Origin: Macrobrachium rosenbergii
Lineage: Eukaryota > Arthropoda > Malacostraca > Decapoda > Palaemonidae
Length of the DNA: 64,000 nt
Direction of reading: 5' to 3'
Assembly: GCF_040412425.1 (NCBI RefSeq)
Contig: NC_089743.1
Location: 91,416,403-91,480,402, forward strand
Positions 37,518 to 48,271 of the stretch are shown one piece after another (within the stretch, counting starts at the first letter, position 1; each line of letters opens with the position of its first letter). Position numbers and translations under genes: made by a program. A model generated the notes under the pieces. It was not told where the DNA came from and searched no databases. It saw nothing but the letters and a program-made list of their open reading frames with translations.

Positions 37518-37522
37518 AATGT
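37380..37522. repeat. Compound (GC)n(CA)n(TA)n microsatellite
   Basis: GC units at 37382-37402, CA units to about 37435, then TA units with small interruptions to 37520. Nearly the whole run alternates purine and pyrimidine. Confidence 0.96.
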
Positions 37523-37524
37523 AG

Positions 37525-39359
37525 TACTACGTTCGCTGGATGGGGTCAGGACTGAGACGGATGACTCCCAAGGAATTCCTAAAACCCGTTATCACAAAAT
37601 CCCTTGACCACCTTTTGGGCAGGGTGCGAGACTAGCAACTCATCCCGTGACTTCTTACAGGAAATCGGCACATCATCTAGAGTAAAAAAAAAAAAAAAAA
37701 AGGGGGTTGGTAGTGAAAAAGTGCCAATATTTGCGTACACAATGGCGCCTACATCGCTATCTCACGCCACCTGTTTGGTCAGTATCTCAGTCTTAATTGA
37801 ACAACCGTCATGGATGTCTCCCGTGGCAATTGGAACATAGATAATAGTATCACCCTAAGCCTAATGGTGCAGATGGAGCAACCACGGACAGATGGACTAA
37901 TTAATGTAAAAACCACCACCTATTATAAAATGGGACTAACGTAAGAGTCATGCTCACGTCTTCACGGGACCGTGGTGTTCTCTTGTGGTTTCTTCAAAGA
38001 CCCCAACGTTACTGATTCATCATTATTTTGATTCGTGGTGTTCTCTTTACCATTGTGTTTACTCATGTTTTGGCATATTCCAAAACCAGTGGTACATCCA
38101 CAGTCGCTGTTTGTTCATCAATAAAATACATCGGAGACCGGGTACTGTCATTACAACACAATCCTCTGTAACCGACAGCAGTTTGTATAACGATACCTTC
38201 AAGTTTTGTCGTGGCTTGAGGAATCCGTTGCTTGTTTGTGTTTCAGGACATTTTTTCCTAAGACAAAAAATTGCATGTAATCACTTTTGTGTTTCTTCAG
38301 GTGGCTAGGGAACCCACATGTCCCTACGAATCGAAAAATTGTACCCATACTCGTTTAGGTGGGTTAGTGGGGGTTCCATCGCCTCTCCCAACATTATTCA
38401 GATTAGTTGGAGTTTCAGATTCCTGCTTTTTTCTGTTGTGAAAAGTTAAATTTATCTTCAGATTAGTTGGAGTTTCAGATTCCTGCTTTTTTCTGTTGTG
38501 AAAAGTTAAATTTATCGTAAGAGTGGACTTAATGCTTAGTCGTTGGATGCTAAAGTCGTTCATCAACTTCACACACTTTAGGTTGTACAGGAATCTTTCT
38601 CGTATAAGGGTAGCTTGTCTGGGATAGGTCTAGCTTGACAAAATATTCCCATACTTGTATGTATATGCAAAAGCGTTAGTTAAATCTTGGTGACTGACAG
38701 CTTTCGTTATTTAGACGTACATTATGTATCGTGTAGGCAGATTCCTCTTTCGACACCACTTGAAAGTGGTTATGTAAATGTCCGGTATACTTGGGTCTGT
38801 CGGTATGTAACAAACTGGTTCCCGAACTATCATGAATGTTAATCCTTGTATGTAAACTCGACATAACAAACCTGGTCGAATACGAAATCTAACAAAATAG
38901 TTAATTTAGGTTTTATTTAATTACCAGATATGCTTGAGAGCGAAGTAGACGGAGTATTGAATGCCGAGATGGTGAATTCAACCAGGAATTTAGGCCTATG
39001 TTGTGGAAGTTGGGATTGGATAAAAGAACGACTCTCCGAATATGTGAAACAAAGAAGGCAGCAGGGTCTCTGCAAAAGGTTTGGAAGATGGAAAGTGCGA
39101 TTGAAAGTGTCTTGTGGAAGTAAAAGGTGGAATTAATGAAGAGATTGTCGAATCAGCTCTGCCAAATGGAAGTGGAGTGTTTTGCTATATGTGTGGGTAG
39201 GAAAAGTTGGTAGGTAGGTTAGCCTAGCGTAGGTGAGAAATATGGACATAAGTTTTGTTTGAAGAGGTGGATTGGTGATGTGAAGGGAATCAGAGATGGC
39301 AGGTTTGTAAATAACACACACAAAGGCAATTACCACGAGAGAAAGTGAAACAACGGAGT
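37525..39359. other. No gene recognised apart from the 60-bp duplication
   Basis: Mostly unique sequence. The frame 38930-39136 (basic, one CC pair) could be a retroelement scrap but has no diagnostic motif. Confidence 0.45.
38399..38516. repeat. Perfect 60-bp tandem duplication
   Basis: The block cagattagttggagtttcag attcctgcttttttctgttg tgaaaagttaaatttatc is repeated at exactly 60 bp with no differences seen, followed by ttt/gta divergence. It looks like a recent duplication or an assembly duplication. Confidence 0.92.
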
Positions 39360-39360
39360 G

Positions 39361-39532
39361 GTTGCCAGGCCTTTCGACTACGATGGTCCTTTACTAGCAG
39401 ACTGAATATAAATATAAAGGTAAGTTTACGAGAAAGATCGTATAACTGACAGTTGCCATATATATTTCTTTTATATTTCTGTTCAGTCTGCTAGTAAAGG
39501 ACCATTGTAGTCGAAAGGCCTAGCAACCACTG
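39361..39532. repeat. Foldback (inverted) repeat with about 50-bp arms
   Basis: The left arm ggttgccaggcctttcgact acgatggtcctttactagca gactgaa (39360-39406) is the near-perfect reverse complement of the right arm ttcagtctgctagtaaagga ccattgtagtcgaaaggcct agcaacc (39482-39529). The spacer is about 75 bp. No coding potential. Confidence 0.85.
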
Positions 39533-39989
39533 TTCAGAAACTATAACAAATAAAAAAAAGATCCTCTCGAAATGAATATTATATTTAAAAAAAAGTAATT
39601 GTTTAATTCTGCATTTTAAAATAAATACGGGCTTCAGTAACAAAGAAAATACTCACATTTCCCCATAAATCATTTGTCGACCTTTACGTTGTATATCATC
39701 TTTAAATTCCTGTGATCTTTAAAAATTCAGCTTTAAATGAATTTCTCGGGCCAGGTCCAAATGCAAATGCCAAAATCGTATATAATTATTTTAGAAATAT
39801 GTATGTAATAATTTCACTTTCACAAATTTCCGTCCATCCCCAGCCTCCATCCTCACAGCTCTCATCCGAATTAAGCCCCCCCTCTCTCCTCGTGCCCAGA
39901 GGACCCCACCAGCTGGCACGAATCTTCCTGGGTGGGCAGAGGGTATGCCCAAGCTATCCCCGTCTCCATCTCATCATTATCTCATCTGT

Positions 39990-40113
39990 ATACGGAGTGT
40001 ACTTCCTGTGACATCTCCTTTTATTGTACCTCCGTTGATATTCTTTCCTCCAGCTGATTTTGCACCCTCTTCTAATAATTATTGTTTCCTCTCAGCGTTG
40101 AATGACTTTGTAG
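39990..40113 (+). repeat. SINE family B, partial copy 2
   Basis: The segment ccttttattgtacctccgtt gatattctttcctccagctg, then cctctcagcgttgaatgact, matches the central and 3' parts of the 42.1 kb copy with the middle block absent. It runs into a (TA)n tract. Confidence 0.55.
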
Positions 40114-40119
40114 GTATAT

Positions 40120-40133
40120 ATATATAATATTAT

Positions 40134-40203
<70 letters not shown>
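40120..40203. repeat. (TA)n microsatellite
   Basis: About 38 units with interruptions at its left end. Confidence 0.95.
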
Positions 40204-40209
<6 letters not shown>

Positions 40210-40414
40210 TAACACTTTTTTCATTTTTGTATGTGGAACAGAAATAAATTTTTGAGGGCTTTTGATTTGGCATGGGGTAGATCGTAACCGAGGCCTTTCA
40301 ATCGTTTGACCCCGGTAGCGTATGTTACATGGCGCGACCCACCTTTGGGATCGAGCTGATGTTGTCAGAAGGCGATAGTTCGAGACGTATAGATGTTTGT
40401 TTTGTTTTTATATG

Positions 40415-40454
<40 letters not shown>

Positions 40455-40465
<11 letters not shown>

Positions 40466-40916
40466 TAGTCCATTCTCCATTCTCGAATCAAGAGAAATAT
40501 ATAAGATAGTGAGGAACGAATGATACTTCGACGTGACTGAAACAGGTTTGAATTGAACGGTTGGGTGCAAAGTTCAAAAATGGCCTCACGACGAAGTCGA
40601 TTGCGGCCCACAAAAGTCGCGACGAGACGGAAAGCTTTTGTCAGGTCACTGCACGGGTATCCCTTTGGCCCTCCTCGTGCCCTGAGGGACCTTATATATT
40701 CATAGTCCATTCTCCATTTCGAAAAAAAAAAAATTTTTTCATCTTGGAACGAATGATAATGATGATGTGACTGTAGGTTTGTATATATATCGGTTATATA
40801 TGTATAAAAATGTATATATACTGTATATGTTTATTTTAAATCACGGAAAATTAAAAACTTGATGATTGTCAGGTCACAAAAAAAAAAAAAAGTTTTTTCA
40901 TCTTGTAACTGTGTAA

Positions 40917-40984
<68 letters not shown>

Positions 40985-40985
40985 G
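40455..40985. repeat. Diverged duplications around (TA)n tracts
   Basis: The segment attcatagtccattctccat occurs at 40462 and 40697, each followed by a ggaacgaatgata block. The segment aaaaaaaagttttttcatct tgtaac (about 40880) echoes 40727-40747. The segment tttattttaaatcacggaaa occurs at about 40830 and 40985. Confidence 0.7.
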
Positions 40986-41037
40986 TTTTATTTTAAATTA
41001 CGGAAATTAAAACTTATATATATTATACGAGCAAAGT

Positions 41038-41194
<157 letters not shown>

Positions 41195-41670
41195 ACTTCA
41201 TGAAATCCCTCTCATGAGAAATACAGGTGAATATTTCCATAATGAAAGGCACAAGGAATAAGGTCGCGATAAAGCAGAAAAAGTAATAGTAAATATAGGT
41301 GACGAAGTAAACAAAGAATAAAGAGGGAAGTGGAATAAAGAGGTAAAAAGAATTTTTGGCGACAAGGGTAAAGAAGACGAAGATAGAATAGCGAGTGCAA
41401 GTGAGATAATAATAAAAGAAGGGGAAGCAGAGATAAAGGGTAAGCTAGGAAAAGGGAGAAAGCGAAATAAAATCAGATGATAAATGAACGTCACGAGAGA
41501 AACGAAAAATGAAAGTAAAGAAAAAGTAACATAGAAAGCAAATGATGGAAGTGGTTAGGAGACGGTGAAGAAGAGAGGAATAATGTCTTAAGATAGCGAA
41601 GGTTTGATATACTCGTCGCTGCTTTTATATAATTAAATTTCCTCGTGGAACCAAAATTGTGTTACTGCTT

Positions 41671-41671
41671 A

Positions 41672-41749
<78 letters not shown>

Positions 41750-41750
41750 T
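41671..41750. repeat. (TTA)n microsatellite
   Basis: About 26 units. Confidence 0.97.
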
Positions 41751-42067
41751 TCCGCATTTGGCTTAGTTTCCTAACTCTCATACTTTCATTATGGAAATGC
41801 TTTTCAGCCTGCGATAAATTCCTGCACGTAGGAATTTATCGATCTTTGTTTTTTTTTTTTTTTGTTACACTTCTCATAATCTGTGAAATTCCTCTATTGA
41901 ATGTTAACGCTTGAGATGACGCACAGACGTTTTTCCGTCACAATCAAGCTTTTCATTTGAATCACGCGTAAATTTTATTTACGTAACTGCATTTCTTATC
42001 ACATTCTCACCTCAGCATTAATCTTTTGTCAAACTTGCATGTTCGTGTTTATAATCTCTTCATCTTT

Positions 42068-42335
42068 CCGTAGGGGGTGCACTGTAGGCATTACTTTGCA
42101 GTGTCCCTTCGGCCCCTAGCTGCAACGCCTGTCATTCCTTTTACTGTACCTCCTTTCATATTCTTTCTTCCACCTAACTTTCCATACATTTCTAGCAGTT
42201 GTTTCATAGTGCAACTGCTTTGAGGTATTCCTCCTGTTACACCTTTCAAACCTTTTTGCTGTCTATTTTCATTTCAACGCCGAATGACCTCATAAGTCCC
42301 AGCGCTTGACCTGCGGCCTAAAGTGTGCGTTCTGT
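42068..42335 (+). repeat. SINE family B, most complete copy
   Basis: Begins gtgcactgtaggcattactt and runs through cccttcggcccctagctgca, cattccttttactgtacctc, gtgcaactgctttgaggtat and aacgccgaatgacctcataa to gcttgacctgcggcctaaag. No coding frame. Confidence 0.7.
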
Positions 42336-43934
42336 ATATAATCACTTCGTCAGACATTGCATTTTGTACATCAGTGAAGCTTAGGTTCATTTTATGTTTA
42401 GTTTGTTCCAAGTGAAAGCCTGCAAGTATCGCAGCTTTTAAGTGCGTGATTCTGAATATATAGGCAGCAAGAATCCCTGTAGTGTTCGTTGTTCAGTTCC
42501 TTCAGAATAAGAATCATATCATGAAAGAGTATAATACCGGTCTGGCAGTCTAAACTTTGCGTCGTTTTTGTTGCAACAGATATATTCTGTTGTCTGAGAC
42601 TAAGATAAAAAAAAAAAAAGGGAGTTTGCCGCATAGGTTGATTAAAATAACTCTACTCTCATTTATTTTTGGAGGTTTCCTGTCGGTCCTTAAAGCAGAG
42701 ATCCCTTGTGTTTGTCGATTACAGAGGTTAGTAATTGTCTTTTGGTCTCCATGTCGTGTCTGGAATCTCTCGCTGGAAGTTGTCGCGTCTTTTTAGTTCT
42801 TGAAGTAGCCAACTACGTAGTCTTGTGCCGTGTGCAAGGATTCGTCTTCTTTTATATTTGTGGTGGGAGTATGGTCCTATAAGGAGTTTTGTCCGTGAGA
42901 ATAATCCTTTCAGAGGGCAATTTAGCAAAAATGGACCCACGCCAAGAAGACAATTTTGGAACAGGAACGAAAAGGAAGTTTGTTTTTTTAAGAAAATCGA
43001 GTTTAAAGTATGACTAAGGTAGAACTGTATAATTCACATACACATATATATGTATATATAATATAGATACGTGTGTGTGTGTGTGTGTATTATAAGTGTC
43101 GGTGCCAGAAAGGTACAGGCTTAACGGTGAGCTTGCTATTCCCACGCCCCTGTGTCTTGACCTCAGCAGATTCCTGTATCCATTTACACTTAATGTCGTA
43201 TGCTATTCATATACATTATACATAAACATGTGTTTCTTTTTAAGAGCTGAAAACCATTGCCCTAAACTGCAGCTGCGATTAGCCAAGCATTAATTTCCTT
43301 CAGAAATGAAGCGAGCAGCGCCATTTGCAAGGTTTATCCTGCAATGTTGCAGACAGCGTTGCTTAATCACGAGGTTTTGACTCTGTACTGCTTCCCACAA
43401 CAAGTTCTTCAGCACTTCGAGATTTGAGCTGCATGTTTCGACCAAAAGATTCTTTAATCTTTCAGTTACATATTCTTTATACATTGATATTTTGTGGATG
43501 TATCAGATTGCGTCACAGAAGCGCTGGTATTGATGCTTTTATTTTGTTGGTCAGTCCTGAAGTTGGTAACCACGCCACGTCTGTTTTCGTAGCTCTGTCG
43601 AGCATGCAGATTGGTGTCCCATTCGGCAAGGGATACACGCGCCATTTGTGATGCGTCTTGTCCGCCATTTCTGTTTTGGCCATTCTTTCTTCAGCTTTGC
43701 TCCCAGAGTTTTTATTTGGCAGATAATGAGGTTTCGTTTTGCCTTGGCAATATGTTTTTGTTTGGACATTGCAGTAGTACCATATATTTATATTTTTATA
43801 TTTATATTTATATTTATACAAAGAGGAATGACCATTGACACCAAGGTCTAGACCTTGATTGACACTACCAGTTTATTCTTCAGTTCCAGCCCAGACTGAA
43901 ATAAAGTAGGAAATTAGGGAATGTGAGAATGTCA

Positions 43935-44000
43935 CCAGCCTAATACCCTCTCATAGCCCAGGCCCGAAGAAAATGGGAATGAAAAGGAATTCAGGCTTGT
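43935..44000 (+). repeat. Dispersed motif family C, copy 4
   Basis: The sequence cctaataccctctcatagcc caggcccgaagaaaatggga shares the upstream cctaata with copy 2, so the family is longer than the core. Confidence 0.6.
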
Positions 44001-44180
44001 CCTTTCTGTTTCCTGAAGGAAGAGAGACTCGCGTTGGCAGCAGAGGGAACCAGACATGTGACAGAATCAGTTCCTGCCCTAAACATGTGTGACAAAACAA
44101 AGGAAAACCCACAAAAAAAAAAAAAAAAATTTGGGTAAGGGCAAAGGTAACCTGTTCCTTGCGCGGTCATGTCTCGTTCA

Positions 44181-44190
44181 GTGACGTCAC
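44181..44190. promoter_or_regulatory. Palindromic CRE-like site
   Basis: GTGACGTCAC is a perfect 10-bp palindrome containing the TGACGTCA consensus. It lies 20 bp before a (TC)n tract. No neighbouring gene. Confidence 0.2.
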
Positions 44191-44208
44191 TTTATTCTGA
44201 GGCACGAT

Positions 44209-44210
<2 letters not shown>

Positions 44211-44257
<47 letters not shown>
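44211..44257. repeat. (TC)n microsatellite
   Basis: About 23 units. Confidence 0.97.
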
Positions 44258-44259
<2 letters not shown>

Positions 44260-44769
44260 AATTCGTTGACTACAAGGCAAAATTACTACAATACTTCTGA
44301 TTATAAAAATCTTTTACCTGCTATAGGCTATACTCTGTCAGAACGTTGATTTAAGTAACCCTACACTTCTCATAATCCAAAGATATTTAAAAAATGGAAA
44401 CAAATTGGAAGAAATCTAATTATCAACAACTCAAAGAGTCAGTACCAGCATCCGATATCGGCTGTTGAATGATCAAATCAGTGTTTAGCGTTGCACTCCC
44501 AAAGGTAAGTGACTGTGAGACTTGCCATGTCATTTACTCGCCGAGCGATTGTGAGTTTTCTTGATTTGAGAGAAGGCGTATGACCTCATCCACAGTTCCG
44601 AGTCAGAACGAACTGCCAGCCACGTAGGCGGATGAGAAAATGGGAACCTGTTGCTCTTGTGAGTGGAATCCTACTTCTCAAATACTCGCAATACTCGCAA
44701 GAGGAGGAAAATGTTGCAGAACATAATTTGGCTTGTGAGCAAAGGCTGCATTCGGCATCCACCGACCTA

Positions 44770-44773
<4 letters not shown>

Positions 44774-44815
<42 letters not shown>
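44774..44815. repeat. (TC)n microsatellite
   Basis: About 21 units. Confidence 0.97.
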
Positions 44816-44816
<1 letters not shown>

Positions 44817-44819
44817 ATT

Positions 44820-46650
44820 CTGAAAGTGAGAGTCAAGAATGGTATTGGGAGGCTGAGGAACGGGTAAGGTAGAACGGTTGAATGAACGACTGCCGGTTCG
44901 TATTTTCCCGAGATGTAGCCGAGTACCGAGATCTTTCCCCGAAAAAAGCGGGACGCCATATCTTGAAAACTAACCATAGAATGTAATTGAAAATAATCGT
45001 TTTAAGTTTCCCACGTCCAAATCATTACAGGCTAATGAGTCTAGCGTTACCTAACGTAACCTAAGGGCATGGCAAAAAACCGGTGCTGGTGCAATATTAG
45101 CATAGGCTACAAAGCTTGACCGCAGCCGAAACTCCAATAAGAACTAAAATGATGAGTCTGTTGTCCGTAACTTTTAGAGCTCCAGGTTGATTTTAAAGTT
45201 GCCTATGGCTTCGTTAAGAGCGTGGCTCTTGTATGTGAACTTGATCACTTTAGAGGATGGTGGATCTTCTTCATAGTTTTATCAATGATTCGACAACAGC
45301 ATAGTTGTTCATAGAGTGTTGATAGCAAGCCTACAGTAGAACTGTTTTGCCATCCATTTCTCCACGGTCAGGTGTTATATAGGCAGAGGTTAGTACTAGT
45401 GGAAATGGCTTAATGCAGACTGGATATTCATCCATTTCCCGTACATCTTGACTGCCACAATCACGCTAACTGCTGAATTGTGGATGAACCACCGACGCAG
45501 CTAACTTTCGCAACACAATCTGCCTCATACACTCACACCTGTTCTTCCGCTTTCCTCATATTTCCGAATTTTCTGGTCTTCACCCCAAGCGGTTGACCTC
45601 TTATTTTTCCAAACACTAATCCGTCCTTCCATCAATAATCCATCCTTCCAGTTATTCTGAATAGCTTAATCCTTATTGTATTTCATTTATGGTCAACATC
45701 GAGCACTATTACGTAAAGGAGAGTTGGCTCAACAATCTCTTCATACGTTTCTACTTTGGCTTTCGTCACGGTCTACTACAGTAGACTCCAGATCTCTACG
45801 AAATCTTTTGTGCTCGCCTTGCTACCTTGTTACCTTGTTTCACATCTCTCATTTAACCGTCATCAATTATATTTACTAAAAGTTACTGGGCCTTCCATTC
45901 TTCAAAATCGTTATTAAAATTCATTGGCTTCCATTCTTCCAAAATCCATATTAAAATTCAATGCGCCATCTTTTTGGTTTCCATTTAGCTTCTAAATCTC
46001 ACTCAGTGCAAACTCTTTCCTTAGTTTCTGCGATTTATCACCACTATTCAGAATTCGTACTGTATCGTTTGCAAATAGCAGCCATTCCACTCAATTCACG
46101 TCTCATCCTTCCATCTTACAAATTTACCCCCACGTCTAATTTTCTTCTCTTGAACTAAAGACTCCTATTCTGCAGGAGCTACGATATTGACGAGAAAACA
46201 CTGAAAGACAATTATAAAATATAAGAAGCCCCTTATTTTGAAAACGTACAAGGGCCCGCCAGAGAGGGAATTGTCCCCGTGGAGGGCTGTACAGTAAACC
46301 AAACAAAGTGAAACAAAGTGATTTCATTCGTAGAGATATGAATCAGTCGCTCCGGTACACATATACTCTAGCAAACTTCACTTTCATCACACAAACTTTT
46401 AATCGCTCCAAAGAACTTTAATTCTGTAACAGCATCTTGAAGGCACTCCACATTACCCTTCTGTTGCGGAATGGTGGGGTGGTGAGATAAAGCAAGTGTT
46501 GAAACGAAGGGACCTTTGTAGTTAGTATGTGCTAATGCTGTACAGTTCAATCTCGCGTTTTGTGTTCTAAGGCCAGCTTGTATTGTTAATGAAAGTGCTG
46601 CTGAAAGTGGAAGACGGTAGTACTTTATAAGGTACTCATGGTCCTTGATT

Positions 46651-46688
<38 letters not shown>

Positions 46689-47871
46689 CGGTTTGACTTG
46701 CTTCTCTTAATTTTTAATTCCGCCTGACCATACTCTTATCATCATTATTATTTGGTTGAAATTCTTTCTCGGAAGCTTCGTGCCTGTTCAGTTTTGATTT
46801 AGAACATTGCATTGCGCCTTTGTGCATTTTATTTCTCCATTTGAATATTCATGTAATTGCGAAGCCATTTTTTTTGTACCGCAACATTAGTAGTTAGTAG
46901 TACTGTAGTAGTCTAATTTTCACTTTCATAAACGTTCAGACCAGTTCCTGTTCGTTGTTTACAACACAGCGAACCCGACTGTGGACGGAACGAGTAGATG
47001 CGTCATTTCCCGAAATTTGACGGTTGGCCTCTGCCTGCGGAGATGAGCTCAAGTCAGGTTCTACGTTCCTTGCATTAGGTAACGTTGGTCTGTTGAAGAC
47101 TCGGTGACGTAACACACTCGCTGGCGCTCTCATACACGAAAACACACGCCTGTTTTGTGAGCCCATCGAAATGAATCCATTGCATTTTCATCAAAAGATA
47201 TCATATGTCGTTTTTATTTCCAGTGGGATATTCAGTCGTGTCTGGTAAGAGAATACCAACTTTTCTCTTGTCGTCATATCGAAAAGGATACATATTCCAG
47301 TTTTAACAAGAGAACAGTATTGCTCAATTGTCTTCCAATATATGACATTGTAACTGGTGTAGGAAGTAAGGGTGCAACGCTGAAGAATGGACGAGAAACA
47401 GGAGTTGATGGGATTACAAATGCAATGCGGCATTATTCAGATGAGAAAGTTCTCAACTTAGGCATTGTGGTAGACCTCTCAAGTCCATTCTTATGTATTG
47501 TTATTCCGGCAAACAGAATTTTTTTAATAGGCGCTTATCGTTTCATGATACTTTTTTATTTTATGCACTGTATTGAAATTGTAAATTTCTTTGGTGGTGT
47601 TTAAATTTCCTTTGTGTCGTCCCAAAATCTGAAAATATACCGAGTATATTTTCTGAGAACTTAGATACTATTTTATAATATTTAGTTAAAGCATTTGGTT
47701 ACAGTTACCATGTTTTATTGTAAGTGTGTCCTTTTTATACAGAGAACGTTTTCTATATTATAGAGAAAAAGTAGACGGTAAGCAAGTGTACTGAAGAGTA
47801 TAATAACATGTACTGTATTCTTGACTTCATTTATATGCACCCTGCAATTTTATTCTGCATTTGTATTTCAG
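44820..47871. other. Unique sequence upstream of the first visible exon
   Basis: No confident exon was found between the (TC)n tract and the acceptor at 47871. A 5' exon of the BCH gene must lie here or further left. The frame 47320-47604 is open for 94 codons but has no usable splice or domain support. Confidence 0.45.
46652..46684. repeat. (TC)n microsatellite
   Basis: About 16 units; the last long dinucleotide tract before the gene. Confidence 0.97.
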
Positions 47872-48271
47872 AGTGTGATGCGTGGGGAGAGTGGAGAAGC
47901 CATTGTGGGATCTGGCACATTAGTGACAGATGACATCGTCAGTGGCAGGCAGGATGGAGGGGGCATCAAAACCCCCGCTAGTCCCCCCTTGAGCGCCGCG
48001 GCGTCGCAGGTATCGTTGGCCCAGAGTGACCTGACCATCAGTGACCCTGACATCGCGGCATCGTCTGCCTACTCTTCCGCCCCGCCTTCCAGACCCTCTT
48101 CGTCTTCGCAAATGTCTCTGGCGACGAGCGACTTGACGAACAGCGAACTGGACCTCGCCATGCCGTCCTCTGCGCCTTCTTCGGCGCCTTCGTCCAGACC
48201 TCCGTCGTCTTCGGAGATCACCAGCGCAGACATTGCCCTGCCTGCGCCCGAAGATTACACGGCCGAAACAG
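47872..48271 (+). CDS. BCH gene, first visible exon: Ser/Pro/Ala-rich N-terminus
   Basis: The acceptor ttgtatttcag ends at 47871 and the donor is gtacca at 48272. The first ATG of the open frame is at 47878 ([13 protein letters not shown]), a reasonable start. The frame is also open upstream of it, so an earlier start in another exon is possible. The exon ends in phase 1. It is GC-rich against AT-rich flanks, as expected of coding sequence. The peptide has two near-repeats of about 35 residues, beginning [18 protein letters not shown] and [18 protein letters not shown], each followed by an [15 protein letters not shown] stretch, then a degenerate third starting [11 protein letters not shown]. 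No folded domain is visible. The opposite-strand Arg-rich frame here is a shadow. Confidence 0.8.

Noticed and set aside
47320..47604. 94-codon frame just upstream of the gene as a 5' exon
   Set aside because: No acceptor/donor pair in a matching phase and no conserved sequence; it overlaps a minus-strand frame of equal quality.
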